Part shown: one piece after another, positions 1 to 6,026 of the stretch | Layout of the letters: each line of letters starts with the position of its first letter | How positions within the stretch are numbered: the first letter of the stretch is position 1 | Source: Bordetella parapertussis | GTDB taxonomy: Bacteria; Cyanobacteriota; Cyanobacteriia; PCC-6307; Cyanobiaceae | Length of the DNA stretch: 7,274 nt | Reading direction: 5' to 3' | Assembly: GCA_943324725.2 (NCBI GenBank) | Contig: CALPMR020000155.1 | Coordinates: 1 to 7,274 of the forward strand | Program-made: the position numbers and the translations under genes | The notes under the pieces: generated by a model | What the model was told of the DNA's origin: nothing | Databases searched by the model: none | Seen by the model: the letters and a program-made list of their open reading frames with translations, nothing else

Positions 1-25
1 ATGCTGCGCTGATGGCGCCGTCGCC

Positions 26-47
26 AGCCCAGCGGCTCTGCTGGGTT
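26..47 (-). terminator. Possible hairpin at the rimO 3' end
   Basis: AGCCCAGC (26-33) can pair with GCTGGGTT (40-47) around a 6-nt loop, giving an 8-bp stem with one G-U pair. It touches the rimO stop codon. No T-tract follows on the minus strand, so it would be an atypical or Rho-assisted terminator, or simply chance pairing in GC-rich DNA. The remaining 25 bases at the left edge are too short to assign to any gene. Confidence 0.2.
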
Positions 48-1423
48 CAATCGCCCGCCCGCCGGGCTTCGAGCGCGTCCTGCACCATGGCGGCGGCCCC
101 GACCACTTCGCCCTGCAGGTCATAGCTGTCGGCGCTGAGGATGCGCACCGGCACCAGGGTGCCCGGTGCGGCGCACAGACCTCCGATCCCCGGTCGTACG
201 TGCACTTCGCCGTCCACGTCAGGGGCGAAGCGGGCGCAACGACCGATCATCTCGCCGCTGCTGGGGTTCTCCTGCTCGATCAGCACGTCGACGATGCGGC
301 CGATCCAGGCGGCGTTGCGCTCGCCGGCGATCGGCTGTTGCAGGGCCATCAGCCGATCCTTGCGTTCCTGGGCAAGGGCAGCCGGCACGGGGTTGGCCAG
401 TTCGGCGGCGGCGGTGCCCTCTTCCGGCGAGAAGGTGAACACGCCCACGTGGTCGAAGCGCTGCTCGGCCACGAAATCCAGCAGGTGCTCGAAATGCTCC
501 TCGGTTTCGCCAGGGAAGCCGACGATGAAGGTGGTGCGCAGCACCGCCTCCGGCAGCTGCTCGCGGATGCGGCTGAGCAGGGTGCTGGTGATGCCCTCCT
601 GCCAGGGGCGATTCATCGCCCGCAGCACCTCCGGGTGGCTGTGCTGCAGGGGCAGGTCCAGGTAGGGCAGCACATTCGGCACCTCCCGGTAGGCCGCGAG
701 CACCGCCTCGGTGAGGCCGGTGGGGTAGGCGTAGTGAACCCGGATCCAGGGAATCTCCACTTCCCCCAGGGCCCGCAGCAGGTCATCGAGCCGGGGTCTG
801 CCGTAGAGGTCGAGGCCGTAGTTGGTGGTGATCTGGCTGATCAGGATCAGTTCCTGCACCCCCTGGGCCGCCAGGTTGTGGGCCTCGGCCACGATTGATT
901 CGATTGTGCGCGAGCGCTGGTTGCCGCGCAGCTTCGGAATGATGCAGAAGGCGCAGCGGTAGTCACAGCCCTCGGCCACCTTCAGGTAGGCCACCGCTTC
1001 GGAGGTGGTGCGATAGCGGGGCAGGTGTTCATCGCCGACGAAGGTGGGCTCGGCGCTCACCTGATTCACCCGCTCGCCCGCCTCGACCCGTTTCAGCACC
1101 TCGACGATGTGCTGGTAGTCGCCGGTGCCGACGATCGCCCGGGCCTCCGGCAGGGACTCCAGCAACTCCTGTTGGAAGTGCTGGGCCAGGCAGCCGGCAA
1201 TGATCAGTTCCTTGCCCTGCGCCGCCAGTTCCACCAGGGTGCGCACCGATTCCTCGCGGGCGTCCTGGATGAAGCTGCAGGTGTTCACCACCACAACGGA
1301 AGCTTCCCGCTCATCGGCGCTGACGCCGTAGCCCGCCTCGGCCAGCAGGCCGAGCATGTGCTCGGTGTCCACCCGGTTCTTCTCGCAGCCCAGATGGGCA
1401 AAGGCGATCGTGGGCAATCCCAT
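47..1423 (-). CDS. rimO: Ribosomal protein S12 methylthiotransferase RimO
   Basis: Radical-SAM enzyme that, by family knowledge, adds a beta-methylthio group to a conserved aspartate of ribosomal protein S12 in the cytosol. The 458-aa product has the full domain order. The N-terminal UPF0004/MTTase domain carries three cluster cysteines (C13 in LGCEKN, C49 in NTCSF, C78 in AGCLAQ). The radical-SAM motif is CDYRCAFC (C153, C157, C160). The TRAM-like C-terminal domain spans about 374-441. The segment ISQITTNYG (195-203) favours RimO over the tRNA enzyme MiaB. The frame stays open upstream to 1711, but the added residues are low-complexity, Arg/Pro-rich and overlap the divergent VKOR gene. The ATG at 1423, reading [16 protein letters not shown], places the first cysteine where the family has it. 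No good Shine-Dalgarno precedes it. The product is full length, and MiaB/MtaB are less likely alternatives. Confidence 0.93.
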   Translation of the reverse strand: MGLPTIAFAHLGCEKNRVDTEHMLGLLAEAGYGVSADEREASVVVVNTCSFIQDAREESVRTLVELAAQGKELIIAGCLAQHFQQELLESLPEARAIVGTGDYQHIVEVLKRVEAGERVNQVSAEPTFVGDEHLPRYRTTSEAVAYLKVAEGCDYRCAFCIIPKLRGNQRSRTIESIVAEAHNLAAQGVQELILISQITTNYGLDLYGRPRLDDLLRALGEVEIPWIRVHYAYPTGLTEAVLAAYREVPNVLPYLDLPLQHSHPEVLRAMNRPWQEGITSTLLSRIREQLPEAVLRTTFIVGFPGETEEHFEHLLDFVAEQRFDHVGVFTFSPEEGTAAAELANPVPAALAQERKDRLMALQQPIAGERNAAWIGRIVDVLIEQENPSSGEMIGRCARFAPDVDGEVHVRPGIGGLCAAPGTLVPVRILSADSYDLQGEVVGAAAMVQDALEARRAGD

Positions 1424-1514
1424 GGGGTGGAGTCGGGGCCAGTGGTCCACCCTATGCAACCTGCGGCGTGGTTCCGTGGCGGCTGCGAGAATCCAGGCAA
1501 TCCTGCCCGTGCCT
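1424..1514. promoter_or_regulatory. Divergent intergenic region between rimO and the VKOR gene
   Basis: These 91 bp lie between the chosen rimO ATG (minus) and the chosen VKOR GTG (plus), so promoters for both genes are expected here. A TATGCA element at 1453-1458 could act as a plus-strand -10 box, but no recognisable -35 lies 16-18 bp upstream. No operator or riboswitch was recognised. The call rests on gene arrangement, not on a strong motif. Confidence 0.35.
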
Positions 1515-2432
1515 GTGACTTCCACCCGTCTGGCCGATCGCCTCAACAGCCGTCGTCGCCCGGAGAGCGGCCGGCGCTGGGTGCGGATCGTGATGGCCGT
1601 GCTCGCCACCATCGGTGCCCTCGATACGGGCTCGATCACCCTCAAGCGCTGGGGCCTGCTGGGTCCCCTGCTCTGCCCCGGCGGTGGCGGCGATTGCGAC
1701 AAGGTGCTCAACAGCGTCTGGGGTTCCCTGTTCGGTCAGCCCCTGTCCCTGTTTGGCTGTCTGGCTTATCTGGCGGTGCTGCTGCTGGCCCTGGTGCCGC
1801 TGGTGTTCAAGGGCGAGAGCCGCAGCACCCTGAATGAGCGCAGCTGGTGGGGACTGTTTCTGGTCAGCACCGGCATGGCGGTGTTCAGCCTGCTGCTGAT
1901 GGGTCTGATGCTCTTCCGCATCCAGGCCTTCTGCCCGTTCTGTGTGTTGTCGGCGATTCTGAGTGTGTCGCTGCTGATACTCAGCCTGATCGGCAACGAC
2001 TGGACCGACCGAGGCCAATTGATCTTCCGGGGTGTGTTGACGGCCCTGCTGATCACAGTCCTGGGCCTGGGCTGGTCCACCGTTGTCGGCCGGCCGGCGG
2101 AGCCTGTCGGCAAGGGGATGCCGATCCCGGTCACCACGGCCAGCACCCCAGCGACCCTCGCCCTGGCTGATCACCTCAACAAGGTGGGAGCCAAGATGTA
2201 CAGCGCTTACTGGTGTCCCCACTGCCACGAGCAGAAGGAACTGTTCGGCAAGCAGGCCACGGAGAAGCTCACGGTCATCGAATGCGCTCCGGATGGTCAC
2301 AACAGCCAGACAGCCCTCTGCAATGCCAAGAAGATTGATGGCTATCCCTCCTGGGAGATCAACGGCAAGATCGATTCCGGCGTCAAGCCCCTGGCCAAGC
2401 TGGCCGAGATGAGTGGCTTCAAGGGGGGGTGA
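1515..2432 (+). CDS. VKOR-thioredoxin fusion, disulfide-forming membrane protein
   Basis: Bacterial homologue of vitamin K epoxide reductase fused to a thioredoxin-like domain. The family oxidises substrate thiols outside the cytosol and passes electrons to quinone, doing the job of DsbB plus DsbA. In the 305-aa product, TM1 is about 22-43, followed by a loop cysteine pair C54/C61 ([15 protein letters not shown]), TM2 76-97, TM3 112-135, TM4 from the CPFC motif (C140/C143) to about 160, and a linking TM5 about 172-191. The Trx domain follows, with active site CPHC (C234/C237) and a second pair C257/C269. The frame opens as far up as 1356, but that overlaps rimO. GTG 1515 ([10 protein letters not shown]) is preferred because it gives a normal cytosolic tail before TM1; ATG 1422 is the alternative. 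No clear Shine-Dalgarno was seen. The gene is divergent from rimO and convergent with nadB. Confidence 0.9.
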   Translation: MTSTRLADRLNSRRRPESGRRWVRIVMAVLATIGALDTGSITLKRWGLLGPLLCPGGGGDCDKVLNSVWGSLFGQPLSLFGCLAYLAVLLLALVPLVFKGESRSTLNERSWWGLFLVSTGMAVFSLLLMGLMLFRIQAFCPFCVLSAILSVSLLILSLIGNDWTDRGQLIFRGVLTALLITVLGLGWSTVVGRPAEPVGKGMPIPVTTASTPATLALADHLNKVGAKMYSAYWCPHCHEQKELFGKQATEKLTVIECAPDGHNSQTALCNAKKIDGYPSWEINGKIDSGVKPLAKLAEMSGFKGG

Positions 2433-2544
2433 GGGTTTCGGGCGGCTCAGGCGCTTCCCGTTGGCGATCGTCCGGGCTGCCTGAGCAATCGTCATGTGCG
2501 GGCTGGTTCAGCGCCGGGTTCTGGCAGGAGAACAGCTCTCTGCT

Positions 2545-2574
2545 GGGCCCAGTGGCAGGGGCCCTTGCCCGTTT
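2545..2574 (+). terminator. Possible terminator between the VKOR gene and nadB
   Basis: In the 154-bp gap between convergent genes, GGGCCC (2545-2550) pairs with a second GGGCCC (2559-2564) across an 8-nt loop, followed by TTGCCCGTTTT. The T-run is delayed and short, so this is a weak candidate for ending the plus-strand VKOR transcript. The stem is short but entirely G-C. Confidence 0.35.
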
Positions 2575-2586
2575 TCGCGATCTGGC

Positions 2587-4287
2587 TCAGGCGCGGTCCG
2601 CCTGGCCATCGCCTGAGATCGCCACGGTTCGGGGCCTTTGGTCGCGCCGCTGCTGCGTGTGACGTCGCCAGTAGGAGGCGCTGGCCGGGGCATCGGTGCG
2701 GAAGTGGCCGCCGCGGCTCTCGGTGCGGAACAGGGCCGCTTCGATCAGCAGGCTGGCGAGAACCAGTCGCTGGTGCAGGCTCTGCTGGCTCAGCAAGGCC
2801 TGGAGTTGCGGTGGGCTGAGTTCCAGGCACTGCCCAGGTTCAAGATCGTGACTGGCCCTGATCAGGGGACTGTGGCGGAGCTGGGCCAGTTGCATGGACA
2901 CCTCGTGCAGGGCGGGGGCCAGGCTGCTGGCCTGTCGCTCCACTCCGGCCACGCTCCAGCAGAGCTGGCGCAGCTGGCCGATGGCCAGATGCGGTTCCAG
3001 CAGCTCTGCCTCGCCGGGGCCGTTCCAGTGCCGTACGGCTGCGGCAGGGGCCTGCGGCGGCAGGGGCTGCAGCTGGATCGAAGCCAGTTGCCGGGCAAAC
3101 ACCAGGCATTCCATCAGGGAGTTGCTGGCCAGCCGATTGGCGCCATGGACGCCGGTGCAGGCCACTTCGCCCACGGCATAGAGCCCGGGCAGGCTGGTGG
3201 CGGCCTCGAGATCGGTGGCGATGCCGCCCATCCAGTAGTGGGCTGCCGGGGCGACGGGGATCGGCTGGGCGGTCGGCTCAAGCCCCAGGTTGCGGCAACG
3301 TCCCAGGATCGTCGGGAATTGGCGCTCCAGGCGTTCGTGTCCCACCGGCCGCAGGTCGAGCCAGAGGTGATCCACCCCCTGGGCCTGCATGCAGCGGGCC
3401 AGGGCCCGACTCACCTGGTCGCGGGGAGCCAGATCACCGCCGGCCAGATCCTCCACCGGGCTGCGTCCGCAGGTGTCCTGAAGCCGAGCCCCTTCGCCCC
3501 GCACCGCCTCGGAGATCAGGAAATGGGGGGCCCCCGGCAACATCAGGGCCGTGGGATGGAATTGGACGAACTCCAGGTCCCGCACCTCGGCCCCGGCACT
3601 CCAGGCCATGGCCACGCCGTCACCTGTGGCCTGGCTGGGGTTCGTGGTGTGGGCGAAGAGATGGCCGCCGCCGCCGCTGGCCAGCACGACGGCGCCGCAG
3701 CGCAGCCAGCGCAATCTGGTGCCATCGATCACCTGCAGGCCGACGCAGCGGCCCGCCTCCATCCAGAGCTGCAGCGCCTGCATGCCCTTGCGCTGGACAA
3801 GCCGGGGCCGGCGCTGCACTTCCCGCTCCAGCGCATCCACCAAGGCGCCACCGGTGCGGTCCTGGGCGTGCAGCACGCGGCGATGGCTGTGGGCCGCCTC
3901 CAGGGTGGTGCTCAGCTCCTGGCCCTGGCGGTCGAAGCCCATGCCCAGCCGCAGCAACTCTTCCACGCAAGCCGGTGCCTGGCGCACCAGCATTTCCACC
4001 GCCTCGCGATCGCAGAGGCCGGCTCCGGCCCTCAGGGTGTCGTCGATGTGGCTCTGAAAGCTGTCCTCGCTGCCGGTCACCGCCGCGATGCCGCCCTGGG
4101 CCCAGCGGCTGGCGGAGGGAGGGTCGCTGTCCTTGCTCAACAGCAGCACCCGCAGTTCCGCAGGCAGCGCCAGGCAGGTCATCAGGCCGGCGGCACCGCT
4201 GCCCACCACCACCACATCCCACAGACCCGGCAGGGGTGCCTCCACGGAGGTCGGATCCTGGGCCGCCAGGACTGGTGCCGATGCCAT
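2587..4287 (-). CDS. nadB: L-aspartate oxidase NadB
   Basis: Cytosolic FAD enzyme that oxidises L-aspartate to iminoaspartate, which NadA condenses with dihydroxyacetone phosphate to quinolinate in de novo NAD synthesis. The 566-aa product is close to the family size of about 540. FAD-binding motif GSGAAG is at 29-34. SASRWAQGGIAAV (58-70) and HSHRRVLHA (133-141) are family signatures. Expected active-site residues are present: H244 in QFHPT, R289 in PRDQVSRA, H350 in AAHYWMGG and R385 in HGANRLASNSL. The last two motifs match NadB and distinguish it reasonably from succinate dehydrogenase and fumarate reductase flavoproteins, as does the lack of the partner genes. The C-terminal helical domain is intact to residue 566, although the tail after 540 is Arg/Gln-rich. 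ATG 4287 has a weak upstream GGACAGG. No nadA or nadC lies in the window. Confidence 0.95.
   Translation of the reverse strand: MASAPVLAAQDPTSVEAPLPGLWDVVVVGSGAAGLMTCLALPAELRVLLLSKDSDPPSASRWAQGGIAAVTGSEDSFQSHIDDTLRAGAGLCDREAVEMLVRQAPACVEELLRLGMGFDRQGQELSTTLEAAHSHRRVLHAQDRTGGALVDALEREVQRRPRLVQRKGMQALQLWMEAGRCVGLQVIDGTRLRWLRCGAVVLASGGGGHLFAHTTNPSQATGDGVAMAWSAGAEVRDLEFVQFHPTALMLPGAPHFLISEAVRGEGARLQDTCGRSPVEDLAGGDLAPRDQVSRALARCMQAQGVDHLWLDLRPVGHERLERQFPTILGRCRNLGLEPTAQPIPVAPAAHYWMGGIATDLEAATSLPGLYAVGEVACTGVHGANRLASNSLMECLVFARQLASIQLQPLPPQAPAAAVRHWNGPGEAELLEPHLAIGQLRQLCWSVAGVERQASSLAPALHEVSMQLAQLRHSPLIRASHDLEPGQCLELSPPQLQALLSQQSLHQRLVLASLLIEAALFRTESRGGHFRTDAPASASYWRRHTQQRRDQRPRTVAISGDGQADRA
4006..4013. 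repeat. HIP1 octamer GCGATCGC
   Basis: Perfect copy of the highly iterated palindrome characteristic of many cyanobacterial genomes, inside nadB. Confidence 0.8.
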
Positions 4288-4341
4288 CGCCTGTCCGCAG
4301 CGCTGCTGAGCCTATGGGAGAGGGGTGATCGCCAACACACC

Positions 4342-4367
4342 AAAAAGCCGCCGGTGATACCGGCGGC
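4342..4367 (-). terminator. Rho-independent terminator downstream of psbU
   Basis: A perfect 9-bp stem, GCCGCCGGT (4347-4355) and ACCGGCGGC (4359-4367), closes on a 3-nt loop. On the minus strand it is followed directly by TTTTT (4346-4342). This is the clearest regulatory structure in the window. It stops minus-strand transcription coming from psbU and isolates nadB, whose ATG is 54 bp further on and so needs its own promoter in that short gap. There is no T-tract on the plus side, so it is not bidirectional. Confidence 0.88.
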
Positions 4368-4559
4368 CTGGGAGAGGGAATCGGCAGTTGGGATGCTGGG
4401 GACCCAAGGTGCCAATGGAAGTCTCTGCTTGGTGGCTGCCCAGCTGTGGAGGCGGGTAGCCAGCGCTGCTCCCGACGATGCCGTGCCTGGCAGAGATCGA
4501 GGCTCCAGGGTTAGGCGCAATCCGTTGGGATCGGGCCAAGGGAGCTCAAGGGGCGCTGA
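4368..4559 (-). other. psbU 3' untranslated stretch or candidate small RNA
   Basis: These 192 bp lie between the psbU stop codon and the base of the strong minus-strand terminator. They are probably transcribed as a long psbU 3' UTR. Two overlapping minus-strand frames are open here, but they run through the terminator and into the nadB upstream region, and their peptides show no domain, signal or biased composition, so I do not call a gene. No tRNA-like fold or known cyanobacterial Yfr motif was recognised. A 3'-derived or independent small RNA ending at the terminator is possible but unproven. Confidence 0.4.
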
Positions 4560-4937
4560 TCAGCGGTACTGACCGTCGTTGATGCGGTCGAAGCCTTCAT
4601 TCAGGGCGATGGAGGGGGAGGTGACCGTGAAATTGTCCTTGTACTTGTCGAAAAGCTCCTTCTGGCGCTCGGTCAGGTCCAGCTTGAGCACGTCATCGAC
4701 GCTCTCATAGGGGCCTCCCAGCACGATCTTGCCGGCCAGGGTGGGGTACATGCCTGGGTACTGCTGGAAGCGACGCACCGAGCAGTTGTTGAGATCAACC
4801 TTGCCGGCCCGCTCAGCAATTTTGTCGTCGGCACTGTTGCGGCGCTGGTCGGCGAAGGCCGGAGCCGGCAGCACCAGGCTCACGAGCAGACCGGCCATCA
4901 CCACACCACTCATGATCCAGGCAAACAGCCGCTTCAT
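4560..4937 (-). CDS. psbU: Photosystem II extrinsic 12 kDa protein PsbU
   Basis: Lumenal extrinsic subunit of photosystem II that, by family knowledge, stabilises the manganese cluster and its chloride/calcium environment together with PsbO and PsbV. The precursor is 125 aa. Its signal peptide has basic MKR, a hydrophobic core about 5-23 and a likely cleavage after AFA (27-29), leaving about 96 residues. The mature part holds the PsbU signature, with VDLNN at 47-51, QQYPGMYPTLAGKIV at 58-72 and GPYESVDDVL at 75-84, a helix-hairpin-helix-like fold. The frame opens further up to 5039, but ATG 4937 begins the signal peptide and has GGAG seven bases upstream. C52 (NNCS) is the only cysteine in the mature chain. 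The gene ends at a strong terminator about 190 bp downstream and lies 191 bp after the DUF3120 stop on the same strand, so it may have its own promoter. Confidence 0.96.
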   Translation of the reverse strand: MKRLFAWIMSGVVMAGLLVSLVLPAPAFADQRRNSADDKIAERAGKVDLNNCSVRRFQQYPGMYPTLAGKIVLGGPYESVDDVLKLDLTERQKELFDKYKDNFTVTSPSIALNEGFDRINDGQYR

Positions 4938-5128
4938 CACATCACTCCGTCGGAGAGAGAACTTGGGTGGGAGAAACGACGACTTGATGGTCAGGTCGTT
5001 TCCGGTGGGTCCGGCGGATTCAAGACCCGACGACCACACTCAGACGTTACAGAAGGCTGTCCGCGGGATCGGGTTCGGTTCGCCGGAATTCGCAGATCTT
5101 CAGAACAGCTGGCCCAGATGCGGGCGTC
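4938..5128 (-). promoter_or_regulatory. psbU upstream region
   Basis: These 191 bp lie between the DUF3120 stop and the psbU start. The length suggests a separate psbU promoter and a leader. A minus-strand TAACGT at 5049-5044 fits the loose TANNNT form of a -10 box, but the expected -35 position reads GATCCC, which is poor. No terminator hairpin for the DUF3120 transcript is evident, so readthrough into psbU cannot be excluded. Confidence 0.3.
4945..4948 (-). promoter_or_regulatory. psbU ribosome binding site
   Basis: Minus-strand GGAG sits seven bases before ATG 4937. It is the best Shine-Dalgarno in the window and decides the psbU start in favour of the short form with the signal peptide over the upstream in-frame start at 5039. 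Confidence 0.7.
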
Positions 5129-5932
5129 TCAGATCAGGCCACTGAGGCCTGGAGCCAGAAGTGCGGCGACAAGGAACAGGCCATCCACGGCCAGGGTGGT
5201 GGCGAGGGCGGCTGCACTCACCCGCCAGATGCCTCCGCGGCGCCAGAGCTGGCGGCAGATCAGAATCAATGATCCGGCGGCCAGGCTGATCGTCAGCAGG
5301 GGCAGGGGCTGGATCACCATCTGGGCGGCTTGCTGCAGCAGTGGCCCCGCCTCCTGCAGGGAAGCAGCCACGACCCGGGGCCACAGGGGCATGACACCGG
5401 TGAGCGCCATGACGCCATCCGTGGTTGCTGTGCCCACCAGAGACGCCAGGTAAAAGGCTCCTGCCAGGCGCCAGCGGCTGCCCAGACCAGCCACAGCCAG
5501 GGGCAGGGCAAAAGCCTCGATCGGCAGATGCCAGATCGGATGGAGGCGGCACCAGCCCCAGAACAGGCAGCCGGCCAGCCAGCTGCCGCTGAAGCCCACC
5601 AGCAGAACACCCAGCGCTGACCACGACGGCACGCGGTGGCGTTCCAAGAGGATGCCCAAGGCCAGTAGCGGGGCCGTGAACAGCAGAGCTGCTGCCGGTG
5701 CCATGCGCACCCAGGGGGCCTGGAGGAACACCGGCACCGTGACCAGAAAAGCCGCCGCCAGAGGTAGGTGCCAGACGGTGCCCCAGGCGTGGCTGGCCTC
5801 CTGGGATTGGGTGCTGACCTGCCTGGCCGCCGGGCTGACGGGCCGCTGGGGCGCGGTGCTCTGACCGGCCACGGGAAAGGAGGTCCCGAGCAGGGCGCTG
5901 GTGGAGGACAGGTTGGAAGAAACTCCGAGCAC
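5129..5932 (-). CDS. DUF3120 family integral membrane protein, function unknown
   Basis: I recognise this as a cyanobacterial DUF3120-type membrane protein from the blocks HPIWHLPIEAFALPLAVAG (131-149) and LVGTATTDGVMALTGVMPLW (165-184); the family has no established function that I know of. From the GTG at 5932 it is 267 aa: a polar Ser/Gln/Ala-rich N-terminus of about 50 residues, then about seven hydrophobic segments (about 56-72, 78-95, 104-125, 136-150, 154-170, 205-226, 238-262). The His/Glu and Thr/Thr/Asp residues in or beside membrane segments could be functional. The start is uncertain: neither GTG 5932 nor the in-frame GTGs at 5872 (V21) and 5776 (V53) has a well-placed Shine-Dalgarno, and the extra N-terminus may not be translated. 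The gene is divergent from uppP and upstream of psbU. A transporter is possible but unsupported. Confidence 0.75.
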   Translation of the reverse strand: MLGVSSNLSSTSALLGTSFPVAGQSTAPQRPVSPAARQVSTQSQEASHAWGTVWHLPLAAAFLVTVPVFLQAPWVRMAPAAALLFTAPLLALGILLERHRVPSWSALGVLLVGFSGSWLAGCLFWGWCRLHPIWHLPIEAFALPLAVAGLGSRWRLAGAFYLASLVGTATTDGVMALTGVMPLWPRVVAASLQEAGPLLQQAAQMVIQPLPLLTISLAAGSLILICRQLWRRGGIWRVSAAALATTLAVDGLFLVAALLAPGLSGLI

Positions 5933-6026
5933 CCGATGTCAAGAAAGTTGGCCAACCTTAATGGTCCTGGCCCCTGTCCCCGTGACTCTCGCCGCCATAG
6001 GGTTTGAGCCATTCGGGCCCTGAGGC
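5933..6026. promoter_or_regulatory. Divergent intergenic region between the DUF3120 gene and uppP
   Basis: These 94 bp must hold the start signals for both flanking genes. On the minus strand a perfect TTGACA (plus-strand positions 5937-5942) is a -35 candidate, but no convincing -10 follows at 16-18 bp. If it is used, transcription would start inside the annotated DUF3120 N-terminus and favour a later start. GAGG at 6022-6025 lies only one base before the uppP ATG, too close for a standard ribosome site. Confidence 0.35.

Noticed and set aside
1..46. End of a possible neighbouring gene at the left edge
   Set aside because: Only four codons (ATG CTG CGC TGA) can be read, and nothing supports a coding assignment.
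1356..1514. N-terminal extension of the VKOR gene into rimO
   Set aside because: The extension overlaps rimO and reads as an antisense shadow. A start at GTG 1515 gives the expected short cytosolic tail before the first membrane segment.
1424..1711. N-terminal extension of rimO up to 1711
   Set aside because: The added 96 residues are Arg/Pro-rich, overlap the divergent VKOR coding sequence and lie before the normal RimO N-terminus.
4309..4335. Possible nadB promoter, TTGGCG with TAGGCT on the minus strand
   Set aside because: The spacer is only 15 bp and the -35 is weak. A promoter must lie in or near this gap, but these motifs are not good enough to call.
4312..4539. Open frame of 75 codons on the minus strand between psbU and nadB
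   Set aside because: It runs through the strong terminator, has no Shine-Dalgarno and no recognisable feature.
4368..4559. tRNA or known cyanobacterial Yfr small RNA in the psbU 3' stretch
   Set aside because: No cloverleaf arms or T-loop consensus and no recognised Yfr core motif were found on either strand.
2638..4572. A 644-codon open frame on the plus strand opposite nadB
   Set aside because: It is antisense to a well-supported nadB gene with all active-site motifs. Its translation is low-complexity, rich in Gln, His, Ala and Gly, with no domain. Long antisense frames are expected in GC-rich coding DNA.
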